64,000 nt of DNA from Diospyros lotus (lineage: Eukaryota; Streptophyta; Magnoliopsida; Ericales; Ebenaceae): assembly GCF_014633365.1 (NCBI RefSeq), contig NC_068350.1, positions 13,059,787 to 13,123,786 on the forward strand, read 5' to 3'. The notes beneath the pieces were generated by a model. The model saw only the letters and a program-made list of their open reading frames with translations. It was not told the DNA's origin and made no database searches. Positions within the stretch are counted from its first letter, which is position 1. Every line of letters starts with the position of its first letter. Of the stretch, positions 9,546 to 19,200 are shown in pieces. The position numbers and the translations under genes were made by a program.

Positions 9546-12500
9546 TTGGTTTCAAATGATTCAAGGAGCAAGTGGTTCCTTGACAGTGGGTGCTCTAGGC
9601 ACATGACAGGAGATCAAGATCTTCTCAGCAACATCATTTTCAAGGAAGGAGGTAAGGTTTTCTATGGTGACAACTCTCAAGGTAAGATCATAGGTATGGG
9701 CTCTATCTCTTTTGAAAAAATTACATTAGAAAATGTATTTCTTGTTGATGGTCTTAAACATAATCTGATTAGTATCAGTCAACTGTGTGATTTAAGTTAT
9801 GAAGTTTGTTTTGATGCTAATTCTTGTAAAGTTGTATGCTCCAAGACAAAAGAAACAAAATTAAAAGGAAATAGAATAGGAAATATCTATCTCACATTTC
9901 TAGAATCACCAAAAATGGAGAACTGTTTAGTTGCAAATTCAACTCAAAATTCCTGGTTGTGGCATAGTAGGTTAGGGCATGCAAGTATGAACCTAATAAA
10001 CAAGTTAGTAAAACATGATCTTGTTATTGGATTGCCTAAGCTTAAATTTGAAAAAGATCACATTTGTGGCACTTGCATGAAAGGCAAGCAAATTAGTATT
10101 TCATTCAAACCAATAAAAGAAGTATCAACATCTAGACCTCTAACACTACTTCACTTAGACTTGTTTGGTCCAATGAGAACTCTAAGCTTAGGAGGTAAAC
10201 AATATGTTTTGGTAATAGTAGATGATTATTCTAGATTCTCATGGGTTATCTTTCTTGCATCCAAAAATGAAACCTTTAAGTCATTTGAAATATTTAGTAA
10301 AAGAATTCAAAGAGAAAAAGGTTTTTGTATTTCAAAAATAAGAAGTGATCATGGAGGAGAATTTGAAAATGAATCTTTCAAACTGTTTTGTGAAGAAAAT
10401 GGAATAGATCATAATTTCTCTTGTGCTAGGACTCCTCAACAAAATGGTGTAGTAGAAAGAAAGAATAGATCCTTACAAGAAATGGCTAGAACAATGCTTT
10501 GTGATAAAAATCTTCCTAAATACTTTTGGGCAGAAGCTGTGCATACTGCCTGCCATATCCTTAATAGAGTTTCAATGAGACCATTATTGAAAAAGACTCC
10601 ATATGAATTATTTAAAGGAAGAAAGCCTAACATAAGTCATTTTCATGTCTTTGGTAGTACTTGCTATATTCTTAATAATGGAAAAGAATCACTAGGTAAG
10701 TTTGATGCTAAAAGTGATGAAGGTATATTTTTAGGATATTCATCTCAAAGTAAAGGTTATAGGGTATTCAACAAAAGAACCTTAGTAGTCGAAGAAACAA
10801 TTCAAGTAATAGTTGATGACATAAGCATTGGGGTTCCAAAACCTAGAGAAGATGGTGAAAATGATGTAACTCAAAATTTTGAAAGGATTTCAATAAGACA
10901 AAATGAATCTAATTCTCAAGAAAATGATCCATTTGAAGAAGAACAAGAGCAACAAGTTGAAAAAGAACCAACATTTCCAAGAGAAAGGAAATATGTCAAA
11001 AAGAATGAAATCATAGGAGATCCATCCAAAGGCATTAGAACTAGATCTTCCATTAGGAATGAATGTCAATTTGCTGCCTTCCTATCTCAAGTTGAACCCA
11101 AAAACATCAAAGAAGCTCTTGAAGATGAAAATTGGATTATAGCCATGCAAGAAGAATTAAATCAATTTGAAAGAAATGGAGTTTGGAAATTAGTGCCAAG
11201 ACCAAAAGATTATCCTATTATAGGCACAAAATGGGTATTTAGAAATAAGATGGATGAAAATGGAGTTGTAACAAGAAACAAAGCAAGGCTAGTGGCTCAA
11301 GGTTATAGCCAGGAAGAAGGTATTGACTTTGATGAAACCTATGCCCTTGTTGCTAGATTAGAAGCCATAAGAATGTTGTTAGCATTCGCTTGTTACAAAA
11401 ATTTCAAGCTATATCAAATGGATGTTAAGAGTGCTTTCTTAAATGGATATATTAATGAAGAAGTCTATGTAGAACAACCCCCTGGTTTTGAAAATCACAA
11501 GTATGAAGATCATGTGTTCAAATTGTCTAAAGCTTTATATGGTCTAAAACAAGCCCCTAGAGCATGGTATGAGAGACTTAGTAAGTTTCTCTTAGAAAAA
11601 GGATTTAAAAGAGGCCAAATAGATACAACCTTATTTATAAGAAGTCATGATAAGGACATCTTATTTGTTCAAATATATGTAGATGACATCATCTTTGTAT
11701 CTACAAATAAATCTCTATGTGATCAATTTGCAAATCTTATGCAAGGAGAATTTGAGATGAGTATGATGGGTGAACTTAAGTACTTTCTAGGATTGCAAAT
11801 AAAACAAGAAAAAGAAGGTATATATATTTCTCAACAAAAATACATAAGAGATCTTCTCAAAAGGTTTGATGTTCAAGATTGTAAACCTATGGCTACACCC
11901 ATGAGTAGTTCTCAAAGCCTAGATAAAGATGAATTAGGGAAAGCTGTAGATAACAAGCTGTATAGAAGTATGATTGGCTCTTTGCTCTATTTAACAGCTA
12001 GTAGACCTGATATTATGTTTAGTGTGTGCTTATGTGCTAGGTTCCAATCTAATCCCAAAGAATCTCACTTGAAAGCAGTTAAAAGAATTTTGAGATACCT
12101 AAAAGGATCTACAAATCTAGAACTATTTTATGCAAAATCAAATATTTTTAAACTAGTAGCATACACTGATGCAGATTATGATGGATGTAAAATAGATAGA
12201 AAAAGTACAAGTGGTTCATGTCAATTCTTAGGAAATTGTTTGGTATCTTGGTCAAGTAGAAAACAAAATACAGTGGCTCTATCATTTACTGAGGCTGAGT
12301 ATGTAGCAGTTGGAAATTGTTGTGCTCAAATATTATGGATAAATTACCAAGTAGAAGACTATGGCATAAGGCTTCAAAACATCCCAATAAAATGTGACAA
12401 TACTAGTGCTATAGCTTTAACAAAAAATCCAGTGTTTCATGCAAGAACTAAACATATAGAAGTAAAACATCATTTTATTAGAGACCATGTTCAAAAAGGA

Positions 12501-12617
12501 GACATAAGTCTTGAATTCATAGATACAAATCATCAAGTAGCAGATATCTTTACAAAACCTCTTGATAGAGAAAAGTTTGAATATTTTAGAAGTGAACTAG
12601 GATTAATTATAACATGA
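9546..12617 (+). CDS. pol: Copia-1 pol polyprotein: protease, integrase, reverse transcriptase, RNase H
   Basis: This is one uninterrupted 1023-codon frame. In order: aspartic protease active site DSG (residues 13-15, [13 protein letters not shown]); a pre-integrase zinc finger (H140, H145, C174, C177); the integrase catalytic triad D205, D268 and E304 with the exact D-35-E spacing; the RT with YVDD at 711-714; and RNase H beginning near D875 (YTDADYDG) with a C-terminal ADIFTKPLD. The domain order protease-integrase-RT-RNase H is that of copia. The frame opens at a TTG that is internal to the ancestral gag-pol frame; a TAG at 9537-9539 and a frameshift separate it from gag, so it probably cannot now be made by read-through. 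One unusual residue is TYALVAR where the family usually has TYAPVAR. The product appears identical to the one in copy B. Confidence 0.93.
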   Translation: MVSNDSRSKWFLDSGCSRHMTGDQDLLSNIIFKEGGKVFYGDNSQGKIIGMGSISFEKITLENVFLVDGLKHNLISISQLCDLSYEVCFDANSCKVVCSKTKETKLKGNRIGNIYLTFLESPKMENCLVANSTQNSWLWHSRLGHASMNLINKLVKHDLVIGLPKLKFEKDHICGTCMKGKQISISFKPIKEVSTSRPLTLLHLDLFGPMRTLSLGGKQYVLVIVDDYSRFSWVIFLASKNETFKSFEIFSKRIQREKGFCISKIRSDHGGEFENESFKLFCEENGIDHNFSCARTPQQNGVVERKNRSLQEMARTMLCDKNLPKYFWAEAVHTACHILNRVSMRPLLKKTPYELFKGRKPNISHFHVFGSTCYILNNGKESLGKFDAKSDEGIFLGYSSQSKGYRVFNKRTLVVEETIQVIVDDISIGVPKPREDGENDVTQNFERISIRQNESNSQENDPFEEEQEQQVEKEPTFPRERKYVKKNEIIGDPSKGIRTRSSIRNECQFAAFLSQVEPKNIKEALEDENWIIAMQEELNQFERNGVWKLVPRPKDYPIIGTKWVFRNKMDENGVVTRNKARLVAQGYSQEEGIDFDETYALVARLEAIRMLLAFACYKNFKLYQMDVKSAFLNGYINEEVYVEQPPGFENHKYEDHVFKLSKALYGLKQAPRAWYERLSKFLLEKGFKRGQIDTTLFIRSHDKDILFVQIYVDDIIFVSTNKSLCDQFANLMQGEFEMSMMGELKYFLGLQIKQEKEGIYISQQKYIRDLLKRFDVQDCKPMATPMSSSQSLDKDELGKAVDNKLYRSMIGSLLYLTASRPDIMFSVCLCARFQSNPKESHLKAVKRILRYLKGSTNLELFYAKSNIFKLVAYTDADYDGCKIDRKSTSGSCQFLGNCLVSWSSRKQNTVALSFTEAEYVAVGNCCAQILWINYQVEDYGIRLQNIPIKCDNTSAIALTKNPVFHARTKHIEVKHHFIRDHVQKGDISLEFIDTNHQVADIFTKPLDREKFEYFRSELGLIIT

Positions 12618-12788
12618 GTAAGTGTGTTGTGCCCCTTTCTAATGTTTGTTTTATACATATATATTTTTGAGAAGGCAAAGATTCAATTCTGTCAAATCAA
12701 TTTATATAATTGACATAATGTTATCGAGCCAAAATTCATTTGTGATGTTTGGGGCATCTCTGTAAGCTTATCAATATTATTCTCAAAT

Positions 12789-12979
12789 ATAGTCGACAGC
12801 AGTTTCAGCCTAGTCGACTATTAGCCTTGTGTTAGCCAAATTAGTCGACAACAGTTTCAACCTAGTCGACTATTCGCATAGTGTAAGCCAAATTAGTCGA
12901 CAGCTATATTGCATCTGTCGACTATTTCCTTGTTCTTTTTAATAAAATAGTCGACAACCCTTATCATCTGTCGACTATC
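12789..12979. repeat. Internal array of about 8 GTCGAC motifs in Copia-1
   Basis: The motifs pair as TAGTCGACAGC or TAGTCGACAAC with CTAGTCGACTATT or CTGTCGACTAT, and a weaker GGCGACTATCGG follows near 13002. The core matches the LTR array, but the spacing and flanks differ, so it is not a simple copy of the LTR segment. Confidence 0.9.
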
Positions 12980-12989
12980 CCATCGCGCC

Positions 12990-12997
12990 TATTTAAA
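12990..12997 (+). promoter_or_regulatory. TATA-like box upstream of the envelope-like ORF
   Basis: TATTTAAA lies just after the internal motif array and about 260 bp upstream of the ATG at 13260. It is a candidate internal promoter by position only; no transcript evidence is available. Confidence 0.45.
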
Positions 12998-13259
12998 GAC
13001 CAGGCGACTATCGGCCCCCTTTTATTTTTAAAAACCCTAACCGTCCGTATTTTCGTTTCCCTCCTCTCGAAGTATCGATTTTTCCTTAACCTAGTGCATT
13101 CGGTTATTTTGGTTTCTCGTGCTCCATCAAAGTGCCAAATCATTTCATTTCGTCTGCTATCCCTCGGCTCTATCTGTCGCCCGATCTCTCGGCCATTTCG
13201 CACGGTTACTCTTGCTCTGTCTATCCCTCTTGCTCTGCTTCGTGTTTCAATCACTCCAT

Positions 13260-14453
13260 ATGGCAAGGACTAAGAACACAGACAAAGTCAAAGGCAAAGG
13301 AAAAGGGAAAGAAAAAGAATCGGGTTCTTCAAGCCATCCTCCATCCCATCCGAGACCTTAACTCCAACTTTTCATTTCTGAAGAACAACAAGAAAGGTAT
13401 TCCATGTACTTTGAGTCTCGTGAAGTCCTTGAAGGTTGTTATTTGGACTTATCATTTCTAGAATCCATTGGTTTTCCCTACATTCAGACATTTAAGGATT
13501 TAGGTTGGTGGGATTTCTTAACAATTCATCGATGCATATATGAAGATGTGGTTAGGGCTTTTTATTCCAATGCCAACAATATCTTTCATAAGAGAAAATC
13601 GGATAAAAAGTTCAAGACTAACATTGGGGATGTTCATATGGAAATCACCATGATGCTAATCCACGAACAATTTAAAATTCCTTTAGATGGAGAGGACTAT
13701 GCTTCCTGGACTCAAGATTTTCTTCAAGCCAGTAAAGAAGTCATAGGAGATGACTCACTTACATCTAAGATTTCTGACACATCAAAAATGGACTTGAACA
13801 CTAGGATTCTACATCTAATTTGTTGTCAAATGATTCACCCTAGAAATGGAAGTTTCTCTCTTGTTACAAGACTTGACTTGTGGCTACTCCAATGTATTAA
13901 GGCCAGGAGAAGGCCAAATCTGTGTCATCTAATGATTAACTTGATGGTAGGTGCTCTTTCCACAAAAACTAGGTCCCTTCCTTATGGTATGGCAATCAGT
14001 CTTTTACTAGATCGTCTGGTTGGAGACATGGATAGTGCTAGAAAAGTATATCTAAGCCAATCTCAACACATTAATGACAAGACACCTATTAGAACTGGTT
14101 ATGCACACAGGGATGGGGAATGGGTTAAAGCAGACCAAATTGAAAGGCCTAGCAAGAAAAGAAGATCAGAAGGACCATCATCATCTCATGAAGACTTAGT
14201 GGTTCAAGGAATGGCAGATCTTAAATTAGATATATCAAGAGTTGAAGCCAGCCTACAAGAATTTCGAGAAGAAGTCAGGCTAGATCTACAGAGTCTTCAT
14301 CAGCAGCAAGAAGACCTATCTTCTCAGATGGGGTACCTTATTCAGTTGTTCTCTTCTCAGTTTCCTCCACCTGCTGCATCTCCATCTATTCCACCAGTTG
14401 ACTCTCCTTCATCCGCTCAGTCTTCTCCTTCATCCATCTCTCCAGATGTTTAG
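13260..14453 (+). pseudogene. Envelope-like third ORF of Copia-1, one premature stop
   Basis: Sireviruses often carry an extra ORF between pol and the 3' LTR that has been called envelope-like. Here the ATG at 13260 opens a lysine-rich basic N-terminus (MARTKNTDKVKGKGKGKEKE). A TAA at 13359-13361 interrupts it, and the same frame continues to a TAG at 14451-14453, giving 397 codons without the stop. The central part has YIQTFKDLGWWDFLTIHRC, a block common to plant transposon-encoded proteins of this kind. The C-terminal third has a basic KKRR patch, a likely coiled coil and a Ser/Pro-rich tail. I see no signal peptide or transmembrane segment, so a true envelope role is doubtful. An internal ATG at 13404 could still give a 349-residue product. 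Confidence 0.8.
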
Positions 14454-14795
14454 ATGATGCCCTCATCATACATTTCACTTTATTTTTACCTTATGTATGC
14501 TTGTTTTGGCAGATTTACTAGTAGCTTTTGTTATATGTTTTTGTTGCACTCAACTATTACTCTATGAATGAATGTTTTAGTATTGACATTTCACTCTTGC
14601 TAATGTATGTTTAAATAGGGCTGAATGATGTGGTTGAATTATTTATGTGCACCTTGGTTTAAGGGGGAGCCTCAGTGTGTTTCAAAAAGGGGGAGTATTC
14701 TTATTATTTGATATTGACAAAAAAGGGGAGATAAAATGAGTAAATTGATTTTCACATTTTCATATTTGTTTTGTCATCATCAAAAAGGGGGAGAT
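14454..14795 (+). other. Copia-1 3' region with repeated polypurine tracts
   Basis: This is non-coding. It contains four purine tracts of the form AAGGGGGAG (about 14660, 14685, 14720 and 14782-14794). The last abuts the 3' LTR and is the likely functional polypurine tract. Multiple polypurine tracts are a described trait of Sireviruses. Confidence 0.8.
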
Positions 14796-16118
14796 TGATA
14801 TTTCACTCTTAGTAATAAAATAGTTTTGATAATAACTATATGAAAATCAATTTCTACTATGTGGATTATATGAATGAGAAAATGAATTTTTAGTATATAA
14901 GCTTTGAAGCAAGATATGAAAACTTATAGAAGAAATATTGAGTATGGTTGAGAGTGATTTGAAAAACTTGCTTGTTGAGAGTGATTTGTTTCAAAATATA
15001 CTTTTGATAATCTCAACTTGCTTTAAAGATAATCAAAAAGAGTTTCTAACAGAATCAATTAAGGATGTATTAAAAATTCAAGATTTTCTATAGAATAGTC
15101 GACTATCAGGATCATTCTGTCGACTATGCTTCAAAATAGTCGACTATTTTTAATGTTCTGTCGACTATTTAAGCATCTGTCGACTATTTTAGCAACTGTC
15201 GACTATCGAGTAAAAATAGTCGACTATGCATTCTGATCTGTCGACTATTTTTGTTCATAAAATTCAAAAATTTCTTCTCATTTCAGCAACTGTCGACTAT
15301 TCAAGTATGTCTGTCGACTATTGGATTTTTGTATTAAAAATAGTCGACTATCAGTATATGTCTGTCGACTATTCTTAGTTTTACTTGTAAAAATAGTTGA
15401 CTAATCTTTTCTTCTGTCGACTATTATGTTTCACAGATTTTATAACGGCTAGTTTTTGATGCATTAAATGCTCGCCAACCACCCACAACGGTCCAAATTT
15501 CAAACTTACCCACCATCAACTATAAATAGGTGGTTGAAGATGCATTAAAGGCTGCTGAAAACATATTGGATATCTTGAACGATCGTGCCTTCACTGTTAC
15601 ATCGAGCTTTAACTTTTCTCTCTATATTTTCATTTAAGAGGCTTTGATATTTTACTGTTATATTACTTTTAAGCCTCGATCTTACATTTAAAAGAGAGAG
15701 CTTGTAACTAAGAGTTGTACTCTTAGAATCTCCATTTCATTCTCTGTAATTTTTTCCTAGCGGTAGCTAGAGGGCCCATTAAGTTGGGAGGTTGTAAGTT
15801 CCCTAGTCAAAGACTAGAGGACCTGCTCATATTGAGTAGGGGGTTTGAGAGTAAAGATTGGTTTTAAAATCCTTAGTTGATAGCTAAGGTAGTGGACTAA
15901 GCTTGGAAAGCTGAACCACTATAAATACGTGTCCTCACTGCTTTCCATTTTTTTTACTTCCTTTGCATTTCTGTTTCTACTAACTTTGAATGCTCATTGA
16001 TAAAATTCTATATTTACTCTTCACTATTTGAAAGTATCTTTGCTTCTCAAAAGAATTTTTTTAATTATACCAATTCACCCCCCCTCTTGGTGTGTGTCAC
16101 ATAAGTTCAATTCTATCA
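14796..16118 (+). repeat. 3' LTR of Copia-1
   Basis: It is 1323 bp, co-linear with the 5' LTR, and ends TTCTATCA before the TSD TCTTT at 16119-16123. By eye it differs from the 5' LTR at about 14 single bases, mostly transitions. It carries the same palindrome array at 15094-15425, with one element that is GTTGAC in the 5' LTR intact here as GTCGAC. Confidence 0.95.
15094..15425. repeat. Array of about 14 GTCGAC motifs in the 3' LTR
   Basis: This is the counterpart of the array at 6810-7141, with the same order and spacing. Confidence 0.95.
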
Positions 16119-17701
16119 TCTTTTAGTACATATTCCATATACTTTAACTTGTACCTAGGATCAAGCACCACAGCAATGTAAATTAGGTGATTTGTTTTGT
16201 GCGGATCCCCCCAATATTTATCGAATTTTTCTTTCATTTTTACAACCATTTCAACCATTTCAAAATCGTCACTCTCCAGCCACCTTTGTAAGAGACAATG
16301 TATTTTACTAAGCTCATGGAAAAATGTGTTGGAGGTGACATATTTGTTACCCGATACTCACAAACTTAGCTCATAAAAATGTTTCAACACTTTAACAAAC
16401 ATTTTGACCTTTGTCCAATCTTCTGCCTTGGGTCTCCCATCTATAGTAATAACTTGATGCAAATCATTATTCCAATTACTTGTACTAAGATAAATAAAGA
16501 TCTTCCTCATCAAATCTCTCAAAAGCCCTCTCAAACTTTTGAGCAGTCTCTAACATCAAGTAGGTGGAATTCCATCTAGTTGTAACATCCAATGATAACA
16601 AGCCCTTATATTCAATTTTTTCTAGTTCAACACATTATTTGAATTTTCTCAATCTTGCTGGGGATTGTCTAACATATCTCACTGCATCCCTAACTCTTGT
16701 TATTGAATCATTTAGATCTTTCAACCCATGTTGTATAACTAGATTTATTATGTGAGCCACACACCTCATATGAAAATATTGTCTATTCATAATGCTAGCA
16801 TCCCATTTTGCCATTTTTTTCTTGAAATTAACTACAATAACATCATTTGAACTAGCATTATCCATTGTCAAAGTAAAAAATCTATCGAGTTTCCATCCTA
16901 TCAGACATCTCTCAATTGCCATAGCAATGGCATCACCCTTATGACTACATATTGGACAAAAGTTCATGATTTTTTTCTTTAACGTCTAAGTATTGTCAAT
17001 ATAGTATGCTGTCAAGCACATATAATTCATCCTTTGAATGGAGGTCTACGTGTCAGTGGTTAAGCAAACTCTTTGACAAGAATTTTTTTAACTCATTCAT
17101 CATGTTCAACCTCTCTTCATTGAATAACTCAAAACAATCACAAGCCATAGTCCAACGTGAAGGAAACCAAAATTTTGGACAAATAACATTCATAAAGTGT
17201 CCAAACCCCTCACGTTCAACAAACTTGAAAGGTAGTTCATCTACTATCACCATATGACCTAAAGCCTTTCTTGTGAGCACTTGATCAAATTTCCAATTCA
17301 CCATTGCACCAATACTGTCACCACCCTCTCTCTCACCCCCCGTTGTTGATGATTGCAAATGTAATTCTATTTGACGAGATTCTATAGCATGAGGGTATTT
17401 CTTACAAGTTCTCATATGATTCCTTAAAGCTTTTGTCCCATTTTTTGGGGGGATCACAGTTGAACTCCCTAGAACAATAGTTGTATTTTCCTTTAATCTG
17501 ACCCTCATCATTTACAAATTTGGTAAAGTGATCCCATACATCTGACCTAAATCTTATTACTTTTCTCTTAGACTTTCCTAGTGATGTTGCACCTCTATCA
17601 TCTTCAGGTTGGCTTGATGATACTATTAGTGTAGGCCTTTAACTATCATCATCATTCATAGGGATGTTTGTGGTGGGACCGGTGTCTTCTTCTCTAGCCA
17701 T
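16119..17701 (-). pseudogene. hAT transposase, N-terminal and catalytic part
   Basis: The minus-strand gene starts at an ATG at 17701. A TAA ends the frame after 20 codons, and the protein is then readable in pieces. A BED-type zinc finger follows (VWDHFTKF, a CNYC-like motif whose first Cys is Tyr, then ALRNHMRTC after a frameshift in a C/A run near 17450). 17053-17511 carries MVIVDELPFKFVEREGFGHF and PSRWTMACDCF. The block with the first catalytic Asp (LTTDT) near 17035 has two TAG codons where tryptophan is expected. 16635-16967 has TMDNASSND (second Asp) and MRCVAHIINLVI. LDVTTRWNST follows near 16560, and VLDPRYKLKYMEYV sits just before the copia insertion. The C-terminus is at 5945-6511. 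Many lesions predate or accompany the insertion; the gene is non-functional. Confidence 0.9.
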
Positions 17702-19192
17702 CTAAATTTAATACAATTGTAAGTAATTAATTTGTATTTAAAGAGTGATGACACATAGTTGGTTAGGGCATCTAAGTCGTCATTAAACCTAACAAATTCA
17801 TCTTCAATCCAAATCTAATTTAAACACATCCAAACAATAAACACAACACAATCATAAATGAAACATATATGATAATCTAAGTAAGATCTTAACAATTAAG
17901 TAACATTCTCTTTCAGCCTTTAATTTTATTTTAAAAAACTTCAGTTTGCCAATCAAACTTGTAGAAAATAAAATCATATAGGAATCCTATATGATTTGAT
18001 TTACTTACATTGCAAGCTGAGGACATTGAGGCCATTTTGAATAAAGTCATAGTGTCATGTTACATTACAATCAATAATATTAGAAAAACAAAACGTAGCG
18101 TTGCGTCGTAGTCACAACCGAAGAACAATGCTTAAAAATAGCAATACCTGGTCATGTTTTCCCTTTTTTGGATTTTTCTGTTCTAATTACAAAAAATAGA
18201 AGAAAACCAATAGGTACATTACATAGAATGTATCTATAGGTTAAACAAACAGCAAATCACAAAACAGAACCAAATCTAAAATGATGAAATCAAAACATAA
18301 AAAACAAAACAGAAACAACAAACCAAATCACAAAAGAGAAACAACGAATTCGCAAAGAAAGTCAAAGCATCAAAAGAGTAAACAAACAACAAGGGAAACC
18401 AACAAGATTGGACATTAGAATCAAAACCACATGACGATTAAGTTACCAAAATCGTATTACCTTCTCAAATCGATGATGGGACGGCGATATCCGCAAGATT
18501 GTTCACTCCTAAGTTACCGAAACCAACTAGATTGTTAACGCCTTGATGGTGAGGAGGTGAGGATTGAAGAGGGTGAAATGGGCTTAGGGTTTGCTGTCGT
18601 GTTCGACAGGGGGGTGGGATGGGTCTCGGACTATCAAGTAAAGGTGTTGGGTGGGGAAGATTGAAGAAGCCGATGGTGAAGGGCTACAAGTCTTGAAGGC
18701 GTTTGGGTCTGAAGACGATGGCGAGCTGAGGGTTAGCCGTTAATGACCTAGGGCTAGGGTTGATGCTTCAACGACGAGTGAGAGGGGGCTGGCTGGGTGT
18801 TGGGTGGGGGAGAAACCGACGACGAAGGTGTTCGGCAGCTCCGACTGGGAGAGTGAGGTGGTTGATGACGGGTGAGGTGGTCTCTCTTGGCTCAGGCAGG
18901 CTATCGATATTCGGTGTGAGTGATGCACAAGAATGCCAAGAAGGAAGAAGAAAGGAATGGACAGAAATGGATGGGGTAGCAGCGCGAACGGGTAGGTTTT
19001 CTTGGAGCCTAAAATGTTGCTCGGGTCGGTTCGATTTTTTGGATATTTTTGCCCAAATAACCGAACCGAACCGATTGCCCGACTTATTTTCCAAACACTA
19101 ACCGAACCCGAACCGTCCACCACTAATAACCGAACCGAACCGACCGATTCGATTCGGTTTAATCCGTTAAACTGATGTTTTGCTCAGCCCTA
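17702..19192 (-). other. hAT 5' leader, GC-rich segment and right terminus
   Basis: Upstream of the transposase ATG lies AT-rich DNA (17702-18470), then a G-rich segment (about 18480-19000 on the plus strand). In the G-rich segment ORFs of 108-127 codons are open on both strands, with low-complexity composition and no domains. CCGAAC subterminal repeats follow at 19020-19165 and then the TIR. The overlapping ORFs are best explained as GC-rich leader sequence, not genes. Confidence 0.65.
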
Positions 19193-19200
19193 ATAATTGC
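19181..19200. repeat. hAT right terminal inverted repeat and TSD
   Basis: TGCTCAGCCCTA ends at 19192, followed by TSD ATAATTGC at 19193-19200. It pairs with the left end at 4413-4432. Confidence 0.85.

Larger units (their letters stand above)
12618..13259 (+). other. Copia-1 spacer between pol and the envelope-like ORF
   Basis: This 640-bp stretch has no coding content of its own. Its middle holds GTCGAC-type motifs like those of the LTR, then a TATA-like box and a pyrimidine-rich leader ending at the ATG at 13260. The layout mirrors U3, TATA and leader of the LTR and suggests a separate promoter for the downstream ORF (inference). Confidence 0.75.
6512..16118 (+). mobile_element. Full-length Ty1/copia element of Sirevirus type (Copia-1), inserted in the hAT transposase
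   Basis: The element is bounded by two 1323-bp LTRs (6512-7834 and 14796-16118) that begin TGATATTTC and end TTCTATCA. A perfect 5-bp TSD, TCTTT, is present at 6507-6511 and 16119-16123. The internal order is PBS, gag, protease-integrase-RT-RNase H, a spacer with a motif array, an envelope-like ORF, polypurine tracts and the 3' LTR. The extra ORF after pol, the roughly 9.6-kb length and the repeated polypurine tracts match the Sirevirus lineage. By eye the two LTRs differ at about 14 positions with no length change (about 1%), so the insertion is recent. gag and the envelope-like ORF carry stops and frameshifts; pol is open. Confidence 0.95.
4421..19192 (-). mobile_element. hAT-superfamily DNA transposon, split by a nested copia element
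   Basis: The left end reads TAGGGGTGTGCA at 4421. The right end, read on the minus strand from 19192, is TAGGGCTGAGCA, giving 12-bp TIRs with two mismatches. The flanks form an imperfect 8-bp TSD: ATGATTAC (4413-4420) against ATAATTGC (19193-19200), matching 6 of 8 with two transitions. hAT elements make 8-bp TSDs. Both ends carry CCGAAC-type subterminal repeats (about 4436-4690 and 19020-19165). The transposase gene is on the minus strand, with its N-terminal part at 16119-17701 and its C-terminal part at 5945-6511. The 9607-bp copia insertion lies between these parts, so the original hAT was about 5.2 kb. It is not autonomous now. Confidence 0.9.

Noticed and set aside
13260..14453. A viral envelope gene
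   Set aside because: There is no signal peptide, transmembrane segment or fusion motif; the envelope-like label is only the traditional name for this Sirevirus ORF.
16119..17701. Independent functional hAT transposase genes at the two ORFs
   Set aside because: They are fragments of one transposase separated by frameshifts and stops, and the C-terminal part lies beyond the copia insertion.
18740..19123. Overlapping ORFs of 108-127 codons on both strands
   Set aside because: They lie in the GC-rich leader of the hAT, are low-complexity with no domain, and are altered by single-base indels in copy B.
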